Assembly (NCBI RefSeq): GCF_042666655.1
Contig: NZ_JBHTDE010000010.1
Location: 1-64,000, forward strand
DNA from: Paracraurococcus sp042666655
GTDB lineage: Bacteria; Pseudomonadota; Alphaproteobacteria; Acetobacterales; Acetobacteraceae
Direction of reading: 5' to 3'
Length of the DNA: 64,000 nucleotides
Below the pieces are notes generated by a model, which worked only from the letters and a program-made list of their open reading frames with translations, ran no database searches and was not told the DNA's origin. Shown here one piece after another: positions 1 through 8,194 of this stretch. The position numbers were made by a program, and so were the translations under genes. Within the stretch, counting starts at the first letter, position 1; each line of letters opens with the position of its first letter.

Positions 1-325
1 AGCTGCCCCGCCCGCCGCCCTGCGGCCGCGGGCGCTTGAGGGTCACCGCGCGGAAGATCGCATCCAGCCGGGCGCGCGGGTCGGCCATCGGCCGGCCGGC
101 GCGGGGGTGGTCCGACAGGCCGCAGCCGTGCTCCGCCAGGACCGGCCGGAGCGCGGCCCATTCGGCATCGGTCAGCGGCGCCCAGGGCTGCGGCGGGGTC
201 AGGCCGAAGGTCGGCCGGAGGTACAGGTAGTTGTGCAGGTCGTGGCGGGCGACGAAGTCGGGCGGCAGGATCTCCGGCGGGATGCCGGGGTCGAAGGGGC
301 GGGAACGGGGTCGGCGGCGGCGCAT
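1..325 (-). CDS. IS5-like transposase, N-terminal part (cut by window edge)
   Basis: The minus strand is open from an ATG at 325 to the left edge of the window, giving 108 residues with normal GC-rich codon use. The segment around residues 50-90 reads LTDAEWAALRPVLAEHGCG, then GRPMADPRARLDAIFRA. This is the layout of the N-terminal helix-turn-helix domain (DUF4096 type) of IS5-family transposases. The DDE catalytic core would lie outside the window, so completeness cannot be judged. An A-rich stretch (about 356-395) and a short GC hairpin (403-422) lie upstream; either could belong to the element's end or promoter, but I see no defined terminal inverted repeat. It could also be a domesticated transposase-like protein. 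Confidence 0.6.
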   Translation of the reverse strand, partial: MRRRRPRSRPFDPGIPPEILPPDFVARHDLHNYLYLRPTFGLTPPQPWAPLTDAEWAALRPVLAEHGCGLSDHPRAGRPMADPRARLDAIFRAVTLKRPRPQGGGRGS

Positions 326-510
326 GGGCTGGGTCCCTGGCGGAAGGACCTGGAACAAAGCAGGAATATAGGAAAAAAAGCAAGGGAAAAGGGCAGGAAG
401 GAGCGGGGGTGAAGCCCCCCGCGCTGTCCTTGCCATCCACGGCTTCGGGCGGGCGCCTGGATACGGTGATGTGAGCCGTCCGGTCGGACGACCCTTGCTA
501 TCCCCGAACC

Positions 511-1104
511 ATGCTCTTCATCTCCGACTTCGCCGATCTCGGCCTGGTCCTGCCGGTGGCCGGCCTGGTCGGGCTGACCCTGGCGCTGCTCGGCAGGCGG
601 CGCGAAGCGCTCGCCTGGTGCCTGGCGGTCGCCGGCACGCTCGGCACCATGGCGGCGCTGAAGCTGCTGGTCTTCGTCATGGCCGGCCCCCTGGGCGGGG
701 ATGGTCTCGGCAACCCGAGCGGCCATACCGCCTCCGGCGTCGTGCTCTATGCCGGCCTCCTGGTCCTGCTGGCGGACCGGGTCGCGCCGAGGGTGCCGGT
801 CGCCCTGCTGGCCGGCGTCGCCCTCGCGCTGCTGTTCGGCCTGGCCCGGGTGGCACTGCGGGTGCACACGTTGGCGGACGTGCTAGTCGGCGGCGCGGTC
901 GGCATCGCCGGCGCGCTGGCCCTCGCGCGGGCCCTGGCACGCCCGGCGCAGCCGCGCCGGGCGGCCGCGGCCGGCGCGCCGGTGCTCGCCGCGGTGGCCC
1001 TGGCGGCGGTGCTGACCTTCCACGGTAACCGGCTGATCGCCGAGGCGAAATTGCGGGCGATCGCCGCGCAGATCCAGTCCGCCGGCGACCGCGCCTTCGA
1101 CTAG
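511..1104 (+). CDS. PAP2-superfamily membrane phosphatase
   Basis: The 197-residue protein is almost entirely hydrophobic, with about five membrane segments, and carries two of the three PAP2 (type 2 phosphatidic acid phosphatase) signatures. NPSGHTASG places the PSGH motif at residues 69-72, and RVALRVHTLAD gives the R-x5-H-x3-D motif (R113, H119, D123). The first motif (K-x6-RP) is degenerate: a KLLVFVMAGP-like segment near residue 51 lacks the RP pair. Family members remove phosphate from lipid phosphates or undecaprenyl pyrophosphate at the periplasmic face of the inner membrane; the substrate here is unknown. The gene stands alone and is convergent with the SDR gene at 1177. Confidence 0.72.
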   Translation: MLFISDFADLGLVLPVAGLVGLTLALLGRRREALAWCLAVAGTLGTMAALKLLVFVMAGPLGGDGLGNPSGHTASGVVLYAGLLVLLADRVAPRVPVALLAGVALALLFGLARVALRVHTLADVLVGGAVGIAGALALARALARPAQPRRAAAAGAPVLAAVALAAVLTFHGNRLIAEAKLRAIAAQIQSAGDRAFD

Positions 1105-1176
1105 ACCAGGCGGCGCGCGGGCCAGGACGCCCGGATGCGTGGACCCGCCCGGGCGACAGGGAACCGGCGCTTCGCC

Positions 1177-1932
1177 TCAGCAGGCCAGGTACCCGCCGTC
1201 CACGTGCAGCTCCGACCCGGTCATGTAGGAACTCTCGTCGGAGGCCAGGAAAAGGATCGCCTGCGCCACCTCGTCGACCTCGCCCGACCGCCCGAGGGGG
1301 ACGTGTTCCAGCATCTTCGCCCGGAACACCGGGTCGGCGGTGGCGCCGCTGGTGCGCATCGGCGGCATCAGCCCGGGGTGGACGCTGTTGATGCGGATGC
1401 GGGCCTCGCCTTCCTGCACCGCGACCGATTTGGTCAGCAGCCGCACCGCGGCCTTCGAGGCATTGTAGGCGCTGTGGATGCGCGGCTGGCCGACCACGCC
1501 GGAGATGGACGACAGGTTGATGATCGACCCGCCGCCGCCGTGCCCGCGCATGGCGGCGACCGCGTATTTCACCCCGAGGAAGCAGCCGCGCGCGTTGACC
1601 GCCATGATGCGGTCCCACAGCGCGGTGTCGTAGAGGTCGTTGGTGGCGCTGCCGGAGATGCCGGCATTGTTCACCAGCACGTCGAGCCGCCCCCAGGCGC
1701 CGGTGACGGCGCCGACCGCGGCCTCCCACTGGCTTTCCTCGGTGACGTCGAGGCGGACGAAGATCGCGGTGCCGCCGGCGGCGGTGATCTGGGCGACGAC
1801 GGCCTGGCCCTCCGCCTCCAGCATGTCGGCGACGGCGACCTTGGCACCCTCGCGGGCCAGCAGCCGGGCGGTGGCGGCGCCCATGCCGCTGGCGGCGCCG
1901 GTGACCAGGGCGCATTTGTTGGCGACGCGCAT
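1177..1932 (-). CDS. SDR-family NAD(P)-dependent oxidoreductase
   Basis: This is a 251-residue classical short-chain dehydrogenase. The cofactor loop TGAASGMG lies at residues 11-18, the NNAG motif at 88-91, the catalytic Ser at 141/142 (INLSSISG) and YNASK gives Y156 and K160. The C-terminal segment ending VDGGYLAC is typical of the glucose-1-dehydrogenase / cyclopentanol-dehydrogenase / 3-oxoacyl-reductase group. An acidic residue after the second beta strand (VADM) favours NAD over NADP in this family. The substrate cannot be told from sequence. The gene is divergent from the Ala/Pro-rich repeat gene, with about 185 bp between the starts. Confidence 0.85.
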   Translation of the reverse strand: MRVANKCALVTGAASGMGAATARLLAREGAKVAVADMLEAEGQAVVAQITAAGGTAIFVRLDVTEESQWEAAVGAVTGAWGRLDVLVNNAGISGSATNDLYDTALWDRIMAVNARGCFLGVKYAVAAMRGHGGGGSIINLSSISGVVGQPRIHSAYNASKAAVRLLTKSVAVQEGEARIRINSVHPGLMPPMRTSGATADPVFRAKMLEHVPLGRSGEVDEVAQAILFLASDESSYMTGSELHVDGGYLAC

Positions 1933-2051
1933 GGCGTTTCCTTCCCGTTTATGCGGCGCAGCGTCGCAAGGCCGGGACGCGCCGGCAAGGGCATGCCGCG
2001 CCTGACCGCACGGCTTCGTGCGTCGAGGCGGGTGGTCCCGGCCCGGATTCG

Positions 2052-2057
2052 TATACT
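2052..2057 (+). promoter_or_regulatory. candidate -10 element for the repeat-protein gene
   Basis: TATACT stands out in a GC-rich intergenic region 61 bp before the proposed start at 2118. No good -35 hexamer is visible at 16-18 bp spacing, so this is a weak promoter call. GTATAC at 2051-2056 is self-complementary, so it could also serve the divergent SDR gene. Confidence 0.3.
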
Positions 2058-2117
2058 ATTCCCCATGGATGCGCCCGTCGCGGGACGGTGCCGCGACATC
2101 GAGGGGACCCGTCGTCC

Positions 2118-5100
2118 ATGGTGCATATTCGGCCCGGCCGCCTGAACCTTCGCCTGCGGCTCGCCTCCCGGCGCGACGAGGCCTTCCTGGAGGAGGGCGA
2201 GCAGCCGCAGTGGCGGCCGCGTCCCGGCCCGCCCGCCCGCGTCATCACCAGGCGCGAGGAAGTGGCCAGCAACGTCGCCTGGGCGCGGGTCCGCATCCAG
2301 GAGCGCTTCCGCGGCGCGGTGAGCTGGACCGAGGCGACCGGGCTCGGGATCTACGGCGCGGTGCTGCTGCTGCTGCTCGGCCGGCATGCGCCTGACGGCG
2401 CCGCCGAGGGGCTGCCGCTGCGCGATGCCGCGGCACCGCTGCCGCAGGCCCAGGGGGGCAGCGACCATGCCGCGCAGGTGGCGGCGGGCGGCGGCGCGGT
2501 GGATGCGGGGGGCGAGGTGCCGGGCCAGGCCGCGCCGGGCACCATCGCGGCGGCGCAGGCGGGCTGGGGTGCGCATGGCACCGGGCTGCCGGCCTCGGCC
2601 GCGGCGGCGCCGGTGACGGCGGCGCAGTTCGCCGTCGACTGGGCGCTGCCGGCGGCGCTGCAGCCGGCGGCGGTGGTCGAGACCGGGGCGCGCATGCTGG
2701 CGGCGGTGCTGCAGGCGACGGTCGGCGAGGCGGCGGCCTCGACGGTGGTGGCGCGGCAGGCGGCCGAGGCCGCCGCGGTGCGGGCGGAGGCGGGCAAGGC
2801 GGCGGCGCTCGGCACCAAGGCGGTGGCACAGGCCGAGGCCGCGGCGCAGCCGGTGCGCCCGGCCGAGGCGGCGGCGGTGCCGGAGAAGGCGGATCAGGCG
2901 CCGGGCAGCGCACCGGTGAACGCGCCGGTGAAGCTGGCGGTGGCGACCGAGGCACAGGCGCCGACGCCGAACATGACCGCGCCGAAGCCGGCGATGGTCG
3001 CCGAGATCGCGCCGATGCCGCGGCCGGCCGCCATGATGGAGAGCCCGGTCGTCGAGCCGGGCCCGATCGGCGCGGCGGCGCTGCCGGAACCGGCCGGGTC
3101 GGGCCAGGCGATGCAGGCGCCCGGGCGCGGCTCCGCCTGGTCGATGCCGGAACTCGGCCGAGGGCGTGATCCGGTGGAGGCCGCCCCGGCCAAGGCCGCG
3201 GCGGTCTTGGCGGAGGTCGTCGCCGCGCCAGTCGTGGCACCGCAACCGGTGGCCGAGGTGAAGCCGCCGGTCGAGGTCGATGCCCGGCCGGCAGCGCCTG
3301 CCAGGTTGGCGGACACCGCCGCCGATCTCCAGGGTGCCGCGCCGGCCATTTCGCCGGTGGTGGCGGAGGCTGCCGCGAGCAAGGTCGCCGGGGCCGTCGT
3401 CGCCAGGCTCGCCGATGCGGGCCCGGTGGCCGGCGCCCTCGCGGCGGCGCCGATCGCCGCGAAGCCGGCCGACGCTGCCGCGACCCTGCCGGCGGCGGCT
3501 GAGGCGACCAAGGCTGCAGCGGGCCTGCTGGCCGCGAAGCCGGCCGATGCGGCGGCCGGGATCGATGCGGGCAAGGTGACGGTCGCCGGCGGCCAGGCGG
3601 CCGGCACGATCGTCGCCAAGCCTGGGGAGCCGACGGCGGCGGCGATCGCCGATCCGGCGGTCGCGGCACCGGCCGGCCTGACGGATGGCGCGAAGCCGCT
3701 GCCGGTCGCGGCCGGCGCGGCGGCGACGCCGACCGGCGTGACGGACACCGGCAAGGCGGCGGGCGGCACGATGGCGCCGGCAAGTCAGGCCGGGGTCCTG
3801 GCGGTTGTACCGGCGCCGGCCAGCGGCGCAGGCCTGGACACTCCCTCCGCCGGGGTTGCCCTGGCGGTGCCCGGGATGCCGGTCGGCAAGGCCTTGGCCG
3901 ATGTCGCCACGCCGACGACGGCCACGCCCGGTGCGCCGACCTTGGCCGTGGTCGTGGCCGGTGCCCCGGCCGCGGACGCCGGCGCAGCGCCGGCGGTGCT
4001 GGCCGAGGCGGTGAAGGTGGCCGGCGCGGTCGCGGCACACGCCGCGGTGCCGGGCATGGCGGCGGCCGGCGGGCAGGACGCGGGCCCGATGTTCCCGGCC
4101 GGGGTTGCCGAGGTGGCGAGCCCGGTGCAGCCGGTCGCGGCGCCGGCGGCCGCGACGATCCAGGCGGGGCCTGCCGCCGTCGCGGTGCTGCCGGGGATGG
4201 CCGCCGAAGCGGCGAAGCCCGTGCCGGCGGTCGTGGCGAATGCGGCCCCGGTCGCCGAGGCCGCGCCTGCCGCGGGGCACGATGCCGGCCCCGTGCTGCC
4301 GGCGGTCGTCGCCGAGATGGCGAAGCCCCATGACGCGCCGCCGGCAATGCCGACCCCGGTCGCCGAGGCCGCGCCTGCCGTGTTGCAGGATGCCGCCCCC
4401 GTGCTGCCGGCGGTCGTCGCCGAGGTGGCGAAGCCCCAGGACGCGCCGCCGGCAATGCTGGCCCCGGTCGCCGAGGCCGTCCCTGCCATGGTGCAGGATG
4501 CCGTCCACGTGCTGCCGGCGGTCGTGGCCGAGGTGGCGAAGCCCCTGGACGCGCCGCCGGCAATGCTGACCCCGGTCGCCGAGGCCGCGCCTGCCGCGGT
4601 GCAGGATGCCGGCCCCGTGCTGCCGGCGGTCGTGGCCGAGGCGGCGAAGCCCCAGGACGCGCCGTCGGCAATGCTGACCCCGGTCGCCGAGGCCGCGCCT
4701 GCCGTGGTGCAGGATGCCGGCCCGATGCTACCGGCGGTCGTCGCCGAGGTGGCGAAGGCCCTGGACGTGCCGCCGGCAATGCTGGCCCCGGTTGCCGAGA
4801 CCGTCCCTGCCATGGTGCAGGATGCCGGCCCCGTGCTGCCGGCGGTCCTCGCCGAGGTGGCGAAGCCCCAGGACGCGCCGCCGGCAATGCTGGCCCCGGT
4901 CGCCGAGGCCGCGCCTGCCGTGATGCAGGATGCCAGCCCGGTGCTGCCGGTGGTCGTGGCCGAGGCGACGATGCCGATCGAACCGCAGGCGGCACCTGCC
5001 GCCACCGGGATCGCCGTGGCCACGCCCGACGCCAGCTCGGTGCCGCATGCGGAAGCCTCGCCGGCAAAGGCACTCGGCCAGGGCCTGGACCAGCCGGCGT

Positions 5101-5408
5101 GGGGGGTGGCGCCAGGGGTGCCGTCCGGCACGGCTGCCGCAGGTGATCCGCCGGCGACGCTGACCATCATGCCGGCCGCGCTCGACGCCAGCCAGGCGGC
5201 GCTGCCGGTCGGCCTGCCGCCGGCCGAGGCGGCGATCCTCGTGCCGGTGGCCGCGCCGCTGCACGATCCCCTGGAGCACCTCAGCCCGGGCCTGGCCGCG
5301 GCGCATCCCTTGCTCACCGCTGATGCAATGCGGCCGGATGCGGCGCATGCCATCGACCTCACCGCCGGCCTGATGCAGCCGGCCCATGCCGACCTGGTCT
5401 TCGCCTGA
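2118..5408 (+). CDS. large Ala/Pro/Val-rich repeat protein of unknown function
   Basis: This 1,096-residue protein resembles no family I recognise. I chose the ATG at 2118 over the upstream one at 2088 because a GAGGGG sequence lies 11 bp before it. Residues 1-72 are charged and Arg-rich, residues 74-88 form one short hydrophobic segment (GLGIYGAVLLLLLG), and the remaining 1,000 residues are an Ala/Val/Pro/Gly-rich, low-complexity chain with almost no aromatic residues or cysteines. Residues 711-926 are six exact 36-residue units, plus part of a seventh. A single-pass membrane anchor with a long extended external or periplasmic stalk fits this layout, but that is inference. The gene is monocistronic, and its stop lies 6 bp from the convergent stop of the flavoprotein gene. 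Confidence 0.6.
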   Translation: MVHIRPGRLNLRLRLASRRDEAFLEEGEQPQWRPRPGPPARVITRREEVASNVAWARVRIQERFRGAVSWTEATGLGIYGAVLLLLLGRHAPDGAAEGLPLRDAAAPLPQAQGGSDHAAQVAAGGGAVDAGGEVPGQAAPGTIAAAQAGWGAHGTGLPASAAAAPVTAAQFAVDWALPAALQPAAVVETGARMLAAVLQATVGEAAASTVVARQAAEAAAVRAEAGKAAALGTKAVAQAEAAAQPVRPAEAAAVPEKADQAPGSAPVNAPVKLAVATEAQAPTPNMTAPKPAMVAEIAPMPRPAAMMESPVVEPGPIGAAALPEPAGSGQAMQAPGRGSAWSMPELGRGRDPVEAAPAKAAAVLAEVVAAPVVAPQPVAEVKPPVEVDARPAAPARLADTAADLQGAAPAISPVVAEAAASKVAGAVVARLADAGPVAGALAAAPIAAKPADAAATLPAAAEATKAAAGLLAAKPADAAAGIDAGKVTVAGGQAAGTIVAKPGEPTAAAIADPAVAAPAGLTDGAKPLPVAAGAAATPTGVTDTGKAAGGTMAPASQAGVLAVVPAPASGAGLDTPSAGVALAVPGMPVGKALADVATPTTATPGAPTLAVVVAGAPAADAGAAPAVLAEAVKVAGAVAAHAAVPGMAAAGGQDAGPMFPAGVAEVASPVQPVAAPAAATIQAGPAAVAVLPGMAAEAAKPVPAVVANAAPVAEAAPAAGHDAGPVLPAVVAEMAKPHDAPPAMPTPVAEAAPAVLQDAAPVLPAVVAEVAKPQDAPPAMLAPVAEAVPAMVQDAVHVLPAVVAEVAKPLDAPPAMLTPVAEAAPAAVQDAGPVLPAVVAEAAKPQDAPSAMLTPVAEAAPAVVQDAGPMLPAVVAEVAKALDVPPAMLAPVAETVPAMVQDAGPVLPAVLAEVAKPQDAPPAMLAPVAEAAPAVMQDASPVLPVVVAEATMPIEPQAAPAATGIAVATPDASSVPHAEASPAKALGQGLDQPAWGVAPGVPSGTAAAGDPPATLTIMPAALDASQAALPVGLPPAEAAILVPVAAPLHDPLEHLSPGLAAAHPLLTADAMRPDAAHAIDLTAGLMQPAHADLVFA
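4248..4973 (+). repeat. 108-bp in-frame tandem repeat, about 6.7 copies
   Basis: Six units of exactly 108 bp run from 4248 to 4895, and a seventh decays after about 78 bp. Each unit encodes 36 residues beginning PVAEAAPA, containing QDAGPVLPAVVAE, and ending in a KPxDAPPAM-type segment. The period is a multiple of three, so copy-number changes keep the frame. Units differ mainly by single substitutions (for example AAVQ, AVLQ and AMVQ), which suggests recent expansion and ongoing homogenisation. Confidence 0.9.
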
Positions 5409-5414
5409 GGCGGG

Positions 5415-7079
5415 TCAGCCGTAGGTGACGGGCGTCTCGGTGCCGCGGCTGAGTTCGCGCGGCACCGGCTGGCCGGTGGCGGCCAGGGCCAGGGCCTCGG
5501 CCACCCGGATGCCGTCGACGCCGGCGGAGAGAATGCCGCCGGCATAGCCCGCGCCCTCTCCGGCGGGGAAGAGGCCGGCGGTGTTCAGGCTCTGCAGGTC
5601 GAGCCCGCGCCGGATGCGGAGCGGGCTGCTGGTGCGGGTCTCGACCCCGGTCATCACCGCGTCCGCGCGGGCGAAGCCGGGAATCTGCCTGTCGAATTCC
5701 AAGAGGGCCTCCCGCATCGCCGCGACGGCGAAATCCGGCAGGCAGCGCGCCAGGTCGGTCGGGGTGACGCCTGGCTGGTAGCTGGGGACGACATCGCCGA
5801 GCGCGGTGCTCGGCCGCCCCGCCAGGAAGTCGCCGACCAGCTGGGCCGGGGCGCGGTAGTCGCCGCCGCCGGCCTGGAAGGCCATGCTTTCCCAGTGCCG
5901 CTGGTACTCGACCCCGGCAAGGACATCGCCCGGGTAGTCCGCGGGCCCGATGCCGACGACGATGCCGGCATTGGCGTTGAACTCGGCCCGGCTGTACTGG
6001 CTCATGCCGTTGGTGACCACGCGGCCCGGCTCCGACGTCGCAGCGACCACGCGGCCGCCGGGGCACATGCAGAAGCTGTAGACGCTGCGGCCGTTCGTCG
6101 CGTGGTGCACCAGCTTGTAGTCGGCCGCCCCCAGCAGCCGGTTGCCGGCATTCGGGCCGAAGCGCACCCGGTCGATCATCGACTGCGGATGCTCGATGCG
6201 GACGCCGATGCTGAAGGGCTTCTGTTCGAGATAGACGCCGCGGTCGCGCAGCATGGCGAAGGTATCGCGGGCGCTGTGGCCGACGGCGAGGACCACGTGC
6301 TCGGCGGCCAGCGTCTCGCCATCCTCCAGCACCACGCCGCGGATCCGGCGTCGGCCATCGGCATCGTCTTCGATCACCAGGTCGACGACCTTGGTGCCGA
6401 AGCGGTATTCGCCGCCCAGCGCCTCGATCTGCGCGCGGATGCTCTCTACCATCGTCACCAGGCGGAAGGTGCCGATATGCGGCTTGGAGACGGTGAGGAT
6501 TTCTTCGGGCGCCCCGGCGGCGACAAACTCCGACAACACCTTGCGGCCGAGATGGCGCGGGTCCTTGATGCCGGAATAGAGCTTGCCGTCGGAGAAGGTG
6601 CCGGCGCCGCCCTCGCCGAATTGCACGTTGCTCTCGGCGCTGAGCACGCCGCGGCGCCAGAGCGCCCAGGTGTCCTTGGTGCGTTCGCGCACCACGGTGC
6701 CGCGTTCCAGGATGATCGGCCGGAAGCCCATCTGCGCCAGCACCAGCGCCGCCATCAGGCCGCAGGGGCCGGTGCCGATGACGATGGGCCGCGCCGCGCC
6801 CGATGGCGCGCGGGCGACGAATTGGTAGCCGGTATCGGGCGCCGGGCCGATCCGCAGCTCGCCGGCATGGCGGGCGAGCAGCGCGGCCTCGCCCCGCACC
6901 GCCACGTCCACGGTATAGACCAGCATGATGGCGCGCGGCTTGCGCGCGTCGTAGCCGCGGCGGAACACCTGCACCGCCTCCAGCGCGGCGTCCGCGATGC
7001 CGAGCCGCGCCAGGATGGCGGCGCGCAGCGCCGGCTCGGGGTGGTCCAGCGGCAGGCGGAGTTCGGTGAGGCGGATCAT
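5415..7079 (-). CDS. FAD-dependent dehydrogenase-like flavoprotein (COG2509 type)
   Basis: The protein has 554 residues. An N-terminal domain of about 90 residues precedes the FAD-binding Rossmann fold, whose glycine motif is VIGTGPCGLMAALVLAQMG followed by an acidic strand end (ILERG). A second segment, FGEGGAGTFSDGKLYSGI, and the distal GEGAGYAGGILSAGVDG motif match the uncharacterised FAD-dependent dehydrogenase family, distantly related to the HI0933/geranylgeranyl-reductase flavoproteins. The C-terminal Gly-rich motif closes the FAD site. The reaction is unknown for the family, and the neighbours give no clear hint. It is divergent from the aldo/keto reductase gene. Confidence 0.75.
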   Translation of the reverse strand: MIRLTELRLPLDHPEPALRAAILARLGIADAALEAVQVFRRGYDARKPRAIMLVYTVDVAVRGEAALLARHAGELRIGPAPDTGYQFVARAPSGAARPIVIGTGPCGLMAALVLAQMGFRPIILERGTVVRERTKDTWALWRRGVLSAESNVQFGEGGAGTFSDGKLYSGIKDPRHLGRKVLSEFVAAGAPEEILTVSKPHIGTFRLVTMVESIRAQIEALGGEYRFGTKVVDLVIEDDADGRRRIRGVVLEDGETLAAEHVVLAVGHSARDTFAMLRDRGVYLEQKPFSIGVRIEHPQSMIDRVRFGPNAGNRLLGAADYKLVHHATNGRSVYSFCMCPGGRVVAATSEPGRVVTNGMSQYSRAEFNANAGIVVGIGPADYPGDVLAGVEYQRHWESMAFQAGGGDYRAPAQLVGDFLAGRPSTALGDVVPSYQPGVTPTDLARCLPDFAVAAMREALLEFDRQIPGFARADAVMTGVETRTSSPLRIRRGLDLQSLNTAGLFPAGEGAGYAGGILSAGVDGIRVAEALALAATGQPVPRELSRGTETPVTYG

Positions 7080-7228
7080 GCTCGATCAGGCGATGGGGTG
7101 GCGGATGGGAGGTGGACCGGCGGCGGCGGCCGGGCGATCCTGCGGCCAATAGCCCGCGAGGGCCCGGCGGGGAACCGCGCCGGGCGGCGATCGCCGGCGG
7201 CAAGGCAGCGGACCAGGAGGAAGGGCAT

Positions 7229-8194
7229 ATGGAACAGCGCGTGCTGGGGCGGACGGGGCTGCAGGTCTCGGTCCTGGGCTATGGCGCCGGGGCGGTCGGC
7301 GGGCTGCTGGTGCGCGGCACGCCGGCCGAGCAGGAGGCCTCGCTGGCGCGGGCCTTCGAGGCCGGCATCACTTATGTGGATACCGCCGCCTCCTACGGCA
7401 TGGGGGAGTCGGAGAAGACCCTCGGCCGGGCGCTGAAGGCGCTCAAGGCCAACCCGGTCCTCGGCACCAAGGTGCGGCTGCTGCCGGGGAGCCGGGGCGA
7501 CATCGCCGGCGGGATCGCGGCCTCGCTCGAAGCCAGCCTGGCGCGGCTGGGCCGCGACAGCGTCGACCTGTTCCAGCTGCATGACGAGATCGGCACGCCG
7601 GAGGGGCTGCCGGCCGCGCAGGTGCTGGGCGAGGTGGTGCCGGCCATGCAGCGGCTGCGCGACCAGGGGAAGTGCCGCTTCCTCGGCTTCACCGCGCTGG
7701 GGACGGTGCCGGCGCTGCGCCAGGTGCTGGAAAGCGGCGCCTTCGACACCGCGCAGACCCCGTTCAACGCGCTGAACCCGAGCTGGCTGGCGCCGGCGCA
7801 CAAGGGCGTCGTCGCGCAGGATTTCGCCCGGCTGGGCCAGGTGGCGGCGGCGCACGGCGTCGGCCTCATCGGCATCCGCATCATCGCCGCAGGCGCCTTG
7901 TCGGGGGAGGAGGCGCGGCACCCGCTGGCGATGCCCGAGGTGGCGCCGATCGCCTCGGCCGGCAGCTATGCCGAGGACGTGGCGGCGGCCCGGCGGCTGC
8001 TGCCGCTGGTCGCGGAAGGCGTGGCCGGGTCGCTGGCCGCGCTCGCCATCCGCTATGCCACCTTCGCGCCGGGGATGGGCTGCGCGCTGATCGGCACCGC
8101 CTCGGTCGGGCAGCTGGAGGAGGCGATCGCCGCGGTGGGGCAGGGGCCGCTGCCGCCGGCCGCCATCGCCCGGATCGGCGCGCTGCTGTCTTGA
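7229..8194 (+). CDS. aldo/keto reductase
   Basis: The chosen ATG at 7229 sits 8 bp after a perfect AGGAGG (7215-7220) and yields 321 residues starting MEQRVLGRTGLQVS, the usual AKR N-terminus. The catalytic tetrad is intact: D51 and Y56 (DTAASYGMGESE), K81 (GTKVRL) and H118 (LFQLHDE). The family reduces aldehydes and ketones with NADPH in the cytosol and is close to L-fucose/galactose dehydrogenase-like AKRs, but the physiological substrate is not evident. Its TGA overlaps the TTG start of the next gene, so the two are probably co-translated. Confidence 0.85.
   Translation: MEQRVLGRTGLQVSVLGYGAGAVGGLLVRGTPAEQEASLARAFEAGITYVDTAASYGMGESEKTLGRALKALKANPVLGTKVRLLPGSRGDIAGGIAASLEASLARLGRDSVDLFQLHDEIGTPEGLPAAQVLGEVVPAMQRLRDQGKCRFLGFTALGTVPALRQVLESGAFDTAQTPFNALNPSWLAPAHKGVVAQDFARLGQVAAAHGVGLIGIRIIAAGALSGEEARHPLAMPEVAPIASAGSYAEDVAAARRLLPLVAEGVAGSLAALAIRYATFAPGMGCALIGTASVGQLEEAIAAVGQGPLPPAAIARIGALLS

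Noticed and set aside
36..412. Short plus-strand frames at the left edge
   Set aside because: They are shadows of the minus-strand transposase fragment, which has the recognisable domain.
403..422. GC hairpin (GCGGGGG/CCCCCGC) at 403-422 as terminator or insertion-element end
   Set aside because: There is no T-run and no matching inverted repeat nearby; no role can be supported.
1671..4508. Very long minus-strand reading frames across the repeat gene (and another at 2245-5073)
   Set aside because: They are Arg/Gly/Pro-rich shadow translations of the plus-strand repeat. The plus-strand frame has a ribosome-binding site, a membrane segment and sensible residue composition; the minus frames have none.
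4248..4973. Tandem repeats read as a CRISPR array
   Set aside because: Units are 108 bp with no unique spacers and an exact codon period, so they are protein-coding repeats. No cas genes are near.
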